5,096 nt of DNA. Origin: Pseudomonadota bacterium (lineage in GTDB: Bacteria; Myxococcota; Polyangia; Polyangiales; Polyangiaceae). Numbering within the stretch: the stretch's first letter is position 1; the number at the start of each line of letters is the position of its first letter. Below are positions 1 through 5,096 of this stretch, piece by piece. The notes beneath the pieces were generated by a model that was given only the letters and a program-made list of their open reading frames with translations, was not told where the DNA came from and made no database searches. Made by a program: the position numbers and the translations under genes. The stretch spans positions 1 through 5,096 of the forward strand of contig JAEZYO010000490.1 in the NCBI GenBank assembly GCA_023419055.1, in the 5' to 3' direction.

Positions 1-1532
1 CCCGGTTGCTCGCCGTTGTCGCAGCGGCGCCGCTCCTTCATTGCGGAGGCAGGACCAGCAGTGACGAGAGTGGCGAGAGCGTCGCGAGTGGCGGCTCGAC
101 CGGGAAGTCGACCGGAGGAAACGGCAACGCGACGAGCGGCAGCGGTGGCACCATCGGGACCGGCGCCGGTGCTTCCGGTGGGAGCCTCGGTTTTGGGGGC
201 GCGGGGGCTGCGGCTGGAGCAAAAGGAGTAGGCGGCTTCCCTTGCGTGAACCAGAAGCCGCCGGTCGATCCGCAGCACGCCACTGGGCTCGTCCAATGCG
301 ACGGCTTCGAGCATCGACCAGAAGCGGTCTCCTGTCCGTCGCTCCTGCCCCGAGCGAAGAACTGGATTTCAGTCGAGGGGGACACCTGTGGGGCGGATAC
401 CGACTGCACCGCCCAACCCAACGGTCACTGTAGCCTCACCGGCGCGCTCTCTCGCAGCTGCCAGTACGGCTGCACGAGCGACTCGGACTGCAACTCGGGT
501 CTCTGCGTCTGCGGTCCTTTCATCGGCGCCTGCGTCGCCGCTTACTGCACCTCGGACTTGGACTGCGCCCCAGGCTATCTGTGCGCGAGCTACTCCAACT
601 ACAACTGCAGTCAGGGCTTCGCGTGCCAACGCCCTGAGGACGAATGCGCTTCGGACGCGCATTGCGGGTTGGACTACCGCTGCAGCCTGGAACTCGACGG
701 AGTTCGCCGCTGTCGGGAAAACAATTGTGGAGCCGTTGGTCGCCCGTTCCTGGTCGATGGCGCGCTTCGTGTCGCACCGTTTTTGGCGAGGACTGACTGG
801 ACTGCAGCGGAAGTGTCTCTCGATGCTCGTGGTCTCCGCGTCGATGAACGCGTGGCGCTCGGAGCGGCGTGGCTCGAAAATGCGCTGATGGAGCACGCGT
901 CGATCGCCGCGTTTGCGCGCTTCACGCTGGAGCTCATGGCCGTCGGCGCTCCTTCCGATCTGATCCGTGACTCGAACGCAGCGGCCAGCGACGAGACGCG
1001 CCATGCCGAGCTCTGCTTCGCGCTCGCGAGCGAGTACCTGGGTGAGCCAGTAGGCCCCGGCGCCCTGAAGATCGAGGGCGCGCTCGAGGAGGTGAGCCTC
1101 GAGAAGGTGGTGGTCACGGCGATCGCCGAAGGCTGCATCGGTGAGACGGTGGCGGCGATCGAAGCCGCAGAGCAGCTCGCTCACGCCGAGGACGCGACGG
1201 TGCGTGAAGTGCTCGCTCGGATCAGCGACGACGAAACGCGACACGCCGAGCTCGCGTGGCGCTTCCTGAAGTGGGCGCTCCAGCAAGATGCGTCGTTGCG
1301 CGGCGTGGCGGAGCGCGAGTTCGCGCGGCACCTGTCCGCGCCGCGAGCGCTCGTCGAGCGTGAAGGTTTCGAGCTCGCGCGTCACGGAGTGCTTGCGGAG
1401 CGCGTGCGCGGCGAGCTCCGGAGCGCGGTCCTCGAAGGCGTGATTCGAGACGCGGCGCAGGCCTTGTTGGGTTCGAAGGCGGACCACCTTGAGGCAGCGT
1501 CGAAACCGGCGGCTCCCGAGGCCGCCTTGTGA
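1..1532 (+). CDS. Lipoprotein-like exported protein with Cys-rich repeats and ferritin-like domain (5' partial)
   Basis: Residues are numbered from the TTG at 6; the frame is open to base 1. From that TTG only 12 residues precede the lipobox-like Leu-Leu-His-Cys (Cys13), with no basic n-region, so the real start is probably upstream. Order: signal/lipobox 1-13; Gly/Ser/Thr linker 17-77; Cys-rich region 80-241 with 22 Cys, including four C-x5-C units with a central Asp (Cys128, 156, 181, 214); ferritin-like helical domain about 286-425; helical tail to 508. Putative di-iron ligands are Glu296, Glu330/His333, Glu380 and Glu410/His413; DETRHAEL occurs twice (329-336, 409-416). Seen: the motifs. 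Known: ferritin-like proteins bind two irons through E, ExxH, E, ExxH. Inferred: an envelope-tethered metal-binding or oxidase-like protein of unknown substrate. Ferritin-like domain confidence is high; lipidation is moderate because His at -1 is atypical. Confidence 0.85.
   Translation, partial: RLLAVVAAAPLLHCGGRTSSDESGESVASGGSTGKSTGGNGNATSGSGGTIGTGAGASGGSLGFGGAGAAAGAKGVGGFPCVNQKPPVDPQHATGLVQCDGFEHRPEAVSCPSLLPRAKNWISVEGDTCGADTDCTAQPNGHCSLTGALSRSCQYGCTSDSDCNSGLCVCGPFIGACVAAYCTSDLDCAPGYLCASYSNYNCSQGFACQRPEDECASDAHCGLDYRCSLELDGVRRCRENNCGAVGRPFLVDGALRVAPFLARTDWTAAEVSLDARGLRVDERVALGAAWLENALMEHASIAAFARFTLELMAVGAPSDLIRDSNAAASDETRHAELCFALASEYLGEPVGPGALKIEGALEEVSLEKVVVTAIAEGCIGETVAAIEAAEQLAHAEDATVREVLARISDDETRHAELAWRFLKWALQQDASLRGVAEREFARHLSAPRALVEREGFELARHGVLAERVRGELRSAVLEGVIRDAAQALLGSKADHLEAASKPAAPEAAL
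387..728 (+). repeat. Cys-rich C-x5-C repeat region of the ferritin-like protein
   Basis: Four units follow the pattern Cys-[GTA]-[AS]-Asp-x-[DH]-Cys at residues 128-134, 156-162, 181-187 and 214-220, with further Cys between them. They resemble the Dickkopf-N-like disulfide-rich modules seen in many myxobacterial secreted proteins. The many Cys residues suggest disulfide bonding outside the cytoplasm. No ligand can be assigned. Confidence 0.65.
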
Positions 1533-1551
1533 GGAAAGCAAGAGTTACTGA

Positions 1552-1570
1552 AGGTTCCTTAGGAATTTTT
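1552..1570 (+). terminator. Weak terminator-like hairpin after the ferritin-like gene
   Basis: About 20 bases after the stop codon, TTCC (1555-1558) pairs with GGAA (1562-1565) around a TTA loop, and five T follow (1566-1570). Two G-T pairs and one A-T pair can lengthen the stem into the T run. The perfect stem is only 4 bp, so this may be fortuitous. Confidence 0.3.
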
Positions 1571-1599
1571 CGGGCGACGAGCTGATAAAATGGTTGTTT

Positions 1600-1628
1600 T
1601 AGACCTCCTGACAGCGCTTTTGGATAAT
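1600..1628 (+). promoter_or_regulatory. Tentative sigma-70-like promoter
   Basis: TAGACC (1600-1605, 4 of 6 to TTGACA) lies 17 bases before GATAAT (1623-1628, 5 of 6 to TATAAT). It would start transcription near 1635 and give the gene at 1977 a leader of about 340 bases. The -35 box is weak, so this is only a candidate. Confidence 0.25.
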
Positions 1629-1964
1629 CAATCGGCTCGACGCCGGGCGGAGGCGAGTTTCACTCGGGGCCGGAACATCGGGCGCGCCCGCTTCGAGTGC
1701 GAGCCAAACATCGATAAGGAACCTGACCTAGTCGGAGAAACTTCTCTGCGGCGAACGTTTCGAACCGCGACTTCGAGGACGAACCGCGAGCACCGAAAGC
1801 TCGAAGCGCACGCGCTACTGGAAAAGGCGAGCCCGGAAAGAATTTTGACGCGCGGAAGGTGAAACGCTCTTCACGGAGCCACTTGCGGAACCGGTACCAC
1901 TTCCTGCATCTTGCGCTAAACTGTGGCCCTTGCGCGGTGCCGATCCGCGCCGGCTTACGAAGGC

Positions 1965-1970
1965 AAGGTG
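1965..1970 (+). promoter_or_regulatory. Ribosome binding site that fixes the start at 1977
   Basis: AAGGTG, one mismatch from AAGGAG, ends six bases before the ATG at 1977. This start gives a protein beginning directly with a normal signal peptide. The longer frame from GTG at 1923 would put 18 extra residues in front of it. Confidence 0.6.
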
Positions 1971-1976
1971 CTTGAG

Positions 1977-3818
1977 ATGAGCGTGCGAAAATTTGGTCTC
2001 GGTTTGGGCGCAGTGGCAGCTGCGCTGTCCCTGTCGGGTCTCGCGTCCGCGCAAGTGTTTCAGACCGACGCCGCCATGACGCCGCTGCCTCAGCCGGTGG
2101 GTACGGCGGAGTTCGATCTCGCAACGAACGCCTGGGCGTTCAACGTCAACACCCAGGTCAACCGCGACCAGACGGGCGCGGACGTCAACCAGCAGATGCT
2201 CTTCTACGACGACTTCTTCCCGAACTTCGTCAACGGAGACGCGATCACGCTGAACGGCTTGTTCAAGTTCCGCGGGGAGACGCTCGACTACCAGAAGGAT
2301 GCCAGCACGGGTCCCGGCTACTTCTCGCCCATCTGCGGCTTTCAGGGGCAGATCCTGCTGCGCGGCGGCGGCTGTGAGGTCGGGCTCGGCTGGTACAACG
2401 TCGAGGATCCGAACAGCACCACGCCGCCCGCGCCGAACGAGATCTACCCCTTGGTCCCGCAGGACACGTCGGTGGAGTTAAACTGTCAGCCTCCGCTCGA
2501 CAAGGAGTTCTGCCCGCTCGCCTGGGACAACCACAACCCGCGTGAGCTCGACAAGGCTTGGTGGACTCCCAAGACCTATGACTCCGGGCTCATCAGCGAG
2601 GACCCCAACTACAAGGGTGGGTACGTCGGGTTCGCGATGATTGGCGATCCGCAGTCGCCGAAAGGCTGCACCGCGAACAAGTACTCGATGTACGAGCACA
2701 ACACCAAGAACGCGAACGGCGTTCCTTGGGTGACGACCATCATCTACCAGTCGACCGTGGATCCCGAAGGCTTCTACATGGCCTTCGAGGATTTGCCGAT
2801 GAGCACGGCTGACTGGCACGCGACGGGCGTGCCGGGTCAAAACGGAACGAACGACGGCGACTTCAACGACTTCGTCTTCTACATCTCCGGCATCGGTTGT
2901 CAGGGTGGCGGTCAGCCGTGCGATACGGGGCTCGCCGGCGCTTGCGCCCTCGGCCGCACCGACTGCGCCGTCGAAGGTGAAGTCGGGATGTGCCGCCCGG
3001 CGGTGCAGCCGGGACCGGAGATTTGCGACAACGTCGACAACGACTGTAACGGCGTCGCGGACGATGGTGAGGCGCTCTGCGCAGGAGGCTTGGTGTGCGA
3101 GCAAGGCTCGTGCGTGTCCCCCTGCTCCACCGGTGAGTTTCAGTGTCCGTCGGGCCTGATGTGCAGCCCGGAGGGTAACTGCGTCGATCCGCTGTGCACC
3201 GGCGTAACCTGCGACCTCGGTCTCGCTTGTCGCGGTGGCAACTGCGTGAGCCCCTGCGACGGCGTCGTCTGCCCGCTCGGTCAGGAGTGTCAGCTCGGTC
3301 GCTGCGTGGATCCCTGCGCGGGAGTCGAGTGCCCAGGCAACAAGGTTTGCGAGAAGGGGCTCTGCGTTTCGAAATGCGATTGCCGTGGCTGCCCGGAAGG
3401 TCTCACCTGCGAGGCCGACGGGCGCTGCGTGGATACGCTCTGCGCTGGCGTCGTGTGCGACGCCGGGCTCGCGTGCCAGCTCGGTAACTGCGTCGACTTG
3501 TGTGAAGGCGTCGTCTGCCCGAACGGCGGCGTGTGCGTGAATGGCGCTTGCCAGGACGGCAGCACGGGTGGCACCGGCGGCAGCGGCGGCGGCATCATCA
3601 TTACCGGCGGCAGCACGGGCATGGGCACCGGAGCTTCGAGCAACGGCAGCGGCGCGAGCGGTCAGGGCGCGCCTGGCTCGCGACGTGACGTCGGCGATCC
3701 TGGTTGCGCGTGCCGGACCACGCAGAGCTCCGGCGGCGTGGCGGGTATTGTGCTGGTCGTCGGCGGAATGGGCGCGTTCATTCGTCGCCGCCGCGAGCGC
3801 GCACAGCGCTCGAACTGA
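1977..3818 (+). CDS. Secreted MYXO-CTERM protein with DUF4114-like region, MopE-type motif and Cys-rich repeats
   Basis: 613 residues from the ATG at 1977. A Sec signal peptide (1-25, Ala-Ser-Ala before Gln26) precedes a region (about 31-306) ending in Phe-Glu-Asp-Leu (270-273) and Asp-Gly-Asp-Phe-Asn-Asp (293-298), the acidic signature typical of DUF4114-like extracellular domains. A MopE-type putative metal-binding motif follows (348-365; Asp351, Asp354, Asp356, Cys357, Asp362, Asp363), then about eight Cys-rich repeats (368-525), a Gly/Ser/Thr linker (528-569) and a MYXO-CTERM tail (576-608). Known: MYXO-CTERM proteins are processed by myxosortases and placed at the cell surface or released. 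Inferred: an exported, disulfide-rich, probably calcium- or metal-binding surface protein. No enzyme active site was seen, and the DUF4114 match is by motif only. A strong hairpin 17 bases after the stop suggests a single-gene transcript. Confidence 0.9.
   Translation: MSVRKFGLGLGAVAAALSLSGLASAQVFQTDAAMTPLPQPVGTAEFDLATNAWAFNVNTQVNRDQTGADVNQQMLFYDDFFPNFVNGDAITLNGLFKFRGETLDYQKDASTGPGYFSPICGFQGQILLRGGGCEVGLGWYNVEDPNSTTPPAPNEIYPLVPQDTSVELNCQPPLDKEFCPLAWDNHNPRELDKAWWTPKTYDSGLISEDPNYKGGYVGFAMIGDPQSPKGCTANKYSMYEHNTKNANGVPWVTTIIYQSTVDPEGFYMAFEDLPMSTADWHATGVPGQNGTNDGDFNDFVFYISGIGCQGGGQPCDTGLAGACALGRTDCAVEGEVGMCRPAVQPGPEICDNVDNDCNGVADDGEALCAGGLVCEQGSCVSPCSTGEFQCPSGLMCSPEGNCVDPLCTGVTCDLGLACRGGNCVSPCDGVVCPLGQECQLGRCVDPCAGVECPGNKVCEKGLCVSKCDCRGCPEGLTCEADGRCVDTLCAGVVCDAGLACQLGNCVDLCEGVVCPNGGVCVNGACQDGSTGGTGGSGGGIIITGGSTGMGTGASSNGSGASGQGAPGSRRDVGDPGCACRTTQSSGGVAGIVLVVGGMGAFIRRRRERAQRSN
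3018..3071 (+). other. MopE-type putative metal-binding motif (protein domain)
   Basis: Residues 348-365 read Glu-Ile-Cys-Asp-Asn-Val-Asp-Asn-Asp-Cys-Asn-Gly, then Val-Ala-Asp-Asp-Gly-Glu. This matches the short Asp/Cys motif named after the Methylococcus copper protein MopE and widespread in myxobacterial secreted proteins. The metal bound here cannot be told from sequence. Confidence 0.75.
3078..3551 (+). repeat. About eight tandem Cys-rich protein repeats
   Basis: Units start at Cys368, 383, 407, 427, 447, 467, 489 and 509. The later ones have a 20-22 residue period and follow Cys-x-Gly-Val-x-Cys-x2-Gly-x2-Cys-x2-Gly-x-Cys-Val. The codons differ between copies, so the repeats are old protein repeats rather than recent DNA duplications. 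The unit starting at Cys467 deviates, with Cys469 and Cys472 in place of Gly-Val-x-Cys. They probably form a disulfide-stabilised stalk. Confidence 0.8.
3702..3800 (+). other. MYXO-CTERM sorting signal (protein domain)
   Basis: Residues 576-608 contain Gly-Cys-Ala-Cys-Arg (Cys577, Cys579), a hydrophobic helix about 587-602 and an Arg cluster (603-606, 608), five residues before the C-terminus. This three-part layout defines the MYXO-CTERM signal recognised by myxosortase. It is the best taxonomic marker in the window. Confidence 0.88.
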
Positions 3819-3835
3819 TCGTCGAGCTCGAACGA

Positions 3836-3875
3836 GACGGCGCTGGGCGAGAAGCTCGGCGCCGTCGTCGTTTGT
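3836..3875 (+). terminator. Strong hairpin terminator after the MYXO-CTERM gene
   Basis: The 13-base arms 3836-3848 and 3854-3866 pair fully, with 11 Watson-Crick and two G-T pairs, around the loop GAGAA. The outer eight pairs (GACGGCGC with GCGCCGTC) are perfect. The stem starts 17 bases after the stop codon. The tail GTCGTTTGT is only moderately T-rich, so termination may need a factor, but the position and stability fit a transcript end. Confidence 0.6.
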
Positions 3876-4131
3876 GCGCCCAGTGCGCGAGCAGCACCGC
3901 TCCCGCGGCGCTCATCGGCGGGCTCGGTTGGCTTGTCTCCAGCGGCCGTCTACAGACACATCGAGACTGGCGAGCGCTCGCTCAGGAGCGCTTGAAGAAG
4001 TGAAATGTCCGAAGCCGTGACTCCGCGACCGCCGGACGCGTCGGTCCGGAGCTTGAGCCCGAGGCGGACGGTGCCGCGTCTTCGGAAGGCAGGGAAGCTC
4101 TACGGAAGCGCCAGCGTAGGGTGCCGGGCAG

Positions 4132-4159
4132 CTGACAGCCGCGATATTATGTATATACT
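4132..4159 (+). promoter_or_regulatory. Near-consensus sigma-70 promoter of the nucleotidyltransferase pair
   Basis: CTGACA (4132-4137, 5 of 6 to TTGACA) and TATACT (4154-4159, 5 of 6 to TATAAT) are separated by 16 bases. Transcription would start near 4166, leaving a leader of about 33 bases before the ATG at 4199. The AT-rich context and both good boxes make this the clearest promoter in the window. Confidence 0.7.
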
Positions 4160-4185
4160 AAATAAGAAGAATTTGTATATACAAA
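4151..4185 (+). promoter_or_regulatory. Twin GTATATAC palindromes, likely operator
   Basis: The 8-bp palindrome GTATATAC occurs at 4151-4158 and 4175-4182, 24 bp centre to centre. The second sits in a perfect 14-bp palindrome TTTGTATATACAAA (4172-4185). The first overlaps the -10 box and the second lies just downstream of the predicted transcription start, so a bound dimeric regulator would block initiation. This layout is usual for autoregulated toxin-antitoxin or small-regulator operons. The binding protein is not identified. Confidence 0.6.
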
Positions 4186-4187
4186 AT

Positions 4188-4191
4188 GAGG
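4188..4191 (+). promoter_or_regulatory. Ribosome binding site of the nucleotidyltransferase gene
   Basis: GAGG ends seven bases before the ATG at 4199, an ideal spacing, and supports that start. Confidence 0.6.
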
Positions 4192-4198
4192 CGCATTC

Positions 4199-4699
4199 AT
4201 GCTCCGTGAAGTGGCCAGAAAACTGGACGACTGGGTAGCTGCTCGGAATCGGAAGGCGCAGGAAGAGGGATTGCCGCGATTTTCCGGCACGACCATCAAA
4301 GTGCTCGGGCAGACGGCGCTGCTCGAAGCCGGTGTTGCCCTCACTTTGGCCGCCACCAACGACGTCGACGCGTACGCCGACTATCCGCACGCGATCGACG
4401 CCGACTATCCGCACGCGATCGAGAGCGAATTTCGCCGGCTCGTGGCCGAAGTGGGTCGGGAGCTCGACCCACTCGGCCACGAAGTGTGGATGCCCCGGGA
4501 AACGCGCTACGAGGAGTTCTTCAAAGGCCGGTTCATCCGGGTGTTGCTGGCGGAACCAGACGCGATCCTCCTTTCCAAAGCGCTGAAGGCGCCCGCCAAG
4601 AACCGCCCACTCATCCTCGAGTACCTCGCGGCTGGCCCGAGCGAGCGTTTTCTCGAACTGACTCGTAAGTATCGCCTCGACCTGGAGCAATTCCTGTGA
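4199..4699 (+). CDS. DUF6036/AbiEii-like nucleotidyltransferase, putative toxin-like component
   Basis: 166 residues. The segment Lys-Val-Leu-Gly-Gln-Thr-Ala-Leu (34-41) followed by Thr-Asn-Asp-Val-Asp-Ala-Tyr (53-59) matches the nucleotidyltransferase pattern of a Gly-rich turn and then Asp-x-Asp (Asp55, Asp57, metal ligands). The usual second Gly of the turn is Gln38. A later Glu-Pro-Asp-Ala-Ile-Leu-Leu-Ser-Lys (119-127) corresponds to the conserved segment leading to a Lys in DUF6036/AbiEii-type proteins. An exact 8-residue tandem duplication (60-75) directly follows the catalytic motif. The stop overlaps the start of the next gene, so the two are probably co-translated. Known: relatives in this superfamily act as toxins that transfer nucleotides to RNA or proteins. 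Inferred: toxin-like role and autoregulation. The family is assigned by motif reading only; activity after the duplication is uncertain. Confidence 0.7.
   Translation: MLREVARKLDDWVAARNRKAQEEGLPRFSGTTIKVLGQTALLEAGVALTLAATNDVDAYADYPHAIDADYPHAIESEFRRLVAEVGRELDPLGHEVWMPRETRYEEFFKGRFIRVLLAEPDAILLSKALKAPAKNRPLILEYLAAGPSERFLELTRKYRLDLEQFL
4376..4423 (+). repeat. In-frame 24-bp tandem duplication
   Basis: Copies at 4376-4399 and 4400-4423 are identical in 23 of 24 bases, the last base being C or G. They encode Ala-Asp-Tyr-Pro-His-Ala-Ile-Asp and then the same with a final Glu (residues 60-75). The near-identity shows a recent event, probably replication slippage. Confidence 0.9.
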
Positions 4700-5096
4700 C
4701 CTTGTCCGAGGCGCTGCAAGCTCGCGCGCGTGAAAAGGCCCGAAGGCTCGAGCGCCGCCGGCGAGACGCGCGCTACCTGCGCGTCATGGGGCGATTCATC
4801 GCCGAAGGCCTGCTGACGACGAATCAGTCGATCCCGCGGTATGAAGAGCCGTTGCGGGTGGCCGATGTGGTTTGGGCGGGTGAAGTCGAGCCGCGGCTCA
4901 TCGAGCTCTTGCCTGCGCTGCTGGTGAAGCGCCCATCGATGTTCGTGGCAGAAGAGGCGTTGCCCGAAGATCTCGCACTCGTGGTAAGGCGTCTCCGTCG
5001 AAACCTCGAGCCGCCGGCCTTTCGCGGCATCTCGGGGCCCGACCTCTATCGCTGGCTTCCCAAAGTCGGTCGGAAGGAAAAGGTGCCAGCTCGCTT
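4696..5096 (+). CDS. Unrecognised basic protein, putative partner of the nucleotidyltransferase (3' partial)
   Basis: Open from GTG at 4696 to the window end: 133 codons and no stop. GTG overlaps the upstream stop by three bases (GTGA), and GGAG (4684-4687) lies eight bases before it, so translation is probably coupled. Residues 5-29 form a very basic amphipathic helix or coiled coil rich in Arg/Glu. A helical middle follows, with Leu-Leu-Pro-Ala-Leu-Leu (71-76), Lys-Arg-Pro (78-80) and a second Arg cluster (98-102), then Leu-Tyr-Arg-Trp-Leu-Pro (117-122). No known catalytic motif, HEPN Arg-x4-His motif or signal peptide was seen. The overlap and shared promoter suggest the cognate partner or antitoxin of the nucleotidyltransferase, and the basic N-terminus could contact nucleic acid. 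That role is inferred from context. Classical AbiE has the antitoxin gene first, so the order here differs. Confidence 0.7.
   Translation, partial: MTLSEALQARAREKARRLERRRRDARYLRVMGRFIAEGLLTTNQSIPRYEEPLRVADVVWAGEVEPRLIELLPALLVKRPSMFVAEEALPEDLALVVRRLRRNLEPPAFRGISGPDLYRWLPKVGRKEKVPAR

Larger units (their letters stand above)
1533..1976. other. 444-base intergenic region without a convincing gene
   Basis: A 90-codon frame (1590-1862) has no Shine-Dalgarno sequence and an Arg-rich composition typical of chance frames in GC-rich DNA, so I do not call it. The region holds the weak hairpin at 1552-1570, a tentative promoter at 1600-1628, a 10-bp palindrome GGGCGCGCCC (1680-1689) and a 10-bp direct repeat CGAACCGCGA at 1761-1770 and 1780-1789. 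It must contain the promoter and leader of the gene starting at 1977 unless that gene is read through from upstream. No tRNA or known RNA was recognised. Confidence 0.6.
3819..4198. other. 380-base intergenic region between the MYXO-CTERM gene and the nucleotidyltransferase pair
   Basis: No convincing gene: the open frames here are Arg-rich extensions of shadow frames from the previous gene or run across the next start. It contains the terminator hairpin at 3836-3866 and an inverted repeat CCGGAC/GTCCGG with a 6-base loop (4032-4049). It ends in the promoter and operator at 4132-4185. Composition changes sharply from GC-rich to 11 G/C in 50 bases at 4141-4190. Nothing was recognised in 3880-4030. 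Confidence 0.6.

Noticed and set aside
369..1541. Long open frame on the minus strand, 390 codons
   Set aside because: It is fully antisense to the ferritin-like gene, which has clear conserved motifs. The minus-strand product is Arg-rich with no recognisable domain, as expected for shadow frames in GC-rich DNA.
1590..1862. 90-codon frame in the intergenic region
   Set aside because: There is no Shine-Dalgarno sequence before the ATG, the composition is Arg-rich and no domain is visible. Kept only as part of the intergenic entry.
1887..1892. GGAACC as an ECF sigma-factor -35 element before the gene at 1977
   Set aside because: No matching -10 element was found at the proper distance, and a nearby GG...GC pair is off the sigma-54 spacing by one base.
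3541..3683. Gly/Ser/Thr-rich DNA stretch as a possible recent simple repeat
   Set aside because: It is an ordinary codon-varied protein linker before the MYXO-CTERM tail, like the linker in the first gene. There is no exact tandem DNA unit.
3704..4003. 99-codon frame starting inside the MYXO-CTERM gene and running past its stop
   Set aside because: The first third is out of frame with a certain gene, the rest is low-information Arg/Ala-rich sequence, and it crosses the terminator hairpin.
4100..4119. CTACG/CGTAG inverted repeat upstream of the promoter
   Set aside because: Only a 5-bp arm with a mismatched interior; not distinguishable from chance.
4186..4209. Seven-codon frame ATG...TGA overlapping the nucleotidyltransferase start, as a possible leader peptide
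   Set aside because: It has no ribosome binding site; its first codons are themselves the ribosome binding site of the gene at 4199. Too short to judge.
4005..4238. 77-codon frame across the promoter region
   Set aside because: It spans the strong promoter and operator and overlaps the well-supported start at 4199, with no ribosome binding site of its own.

Overview
The window is GC-rich bacterial DNA. It looks like a member of the Myxococcota, probably of the Polyangia/Sorangium type. The strongest evidence is the C-terminus of the second gene: a Gly-Cys-Ala-Cys-Arg motif, then one hydrophobic helix, then an arginine cluster. This is the MYXO-CTERM sorting signal of that phylum. Long Gly/Ser/Thr-rich linkers and Cys-rich secreted proteins fit the same group. 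The genus is an inference.

Layout, all genes on the + strand. (1) Positions 1-1532: 3' part of a gene for a lipoprotein-like exported protein with a Gly/Ser linker, four C-x5-C repeats and a C-terminal four-helix ferritin-like domain with a complete set of potential di-iron ligands. Its true start lies before the window. (2) 1533-1976: a 444-base non-coding stretch with a weak terminator-like hairpin, a tentative promoter and a 10-base direct repeat. (3) 1977-3818: a secreted MYXO-CTERM protein with signal peptide, a DUF4114-like N-terminal region, a MopE-type Asp/Cys metal-binding motif, about eight Cys-rich repeats of about 20 residues, a Gly/Ser linker and the sorting tail. (4) 3819-4198: non-coding, beginning with a strong 13-bp hairpin and ending in an AT-rich promoter/operator island. 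(5) 4199-4699: a small nucleotidyltransferase-like protein resembling the DUF6036/AbiEii type. (6) 4696-5096 and beyond: an unrecognised basic protein whose GTG start overlaps the previous stop. It is cut by the window end.

The first two genes look like independent surface or envelope proteins. The last two form a translationally coupled pair behind a near-consensus promoter that is overlapped by two identical GTATATAC palindromes. This is the layout of an autoregulated toxin-antitoxin-like module, and it is the most interesting part of the window. The nucleotidyltransferase also carries an exact in-frame 8-codon tandem duplication directly after its catalytic Asp-x-Asp motif.
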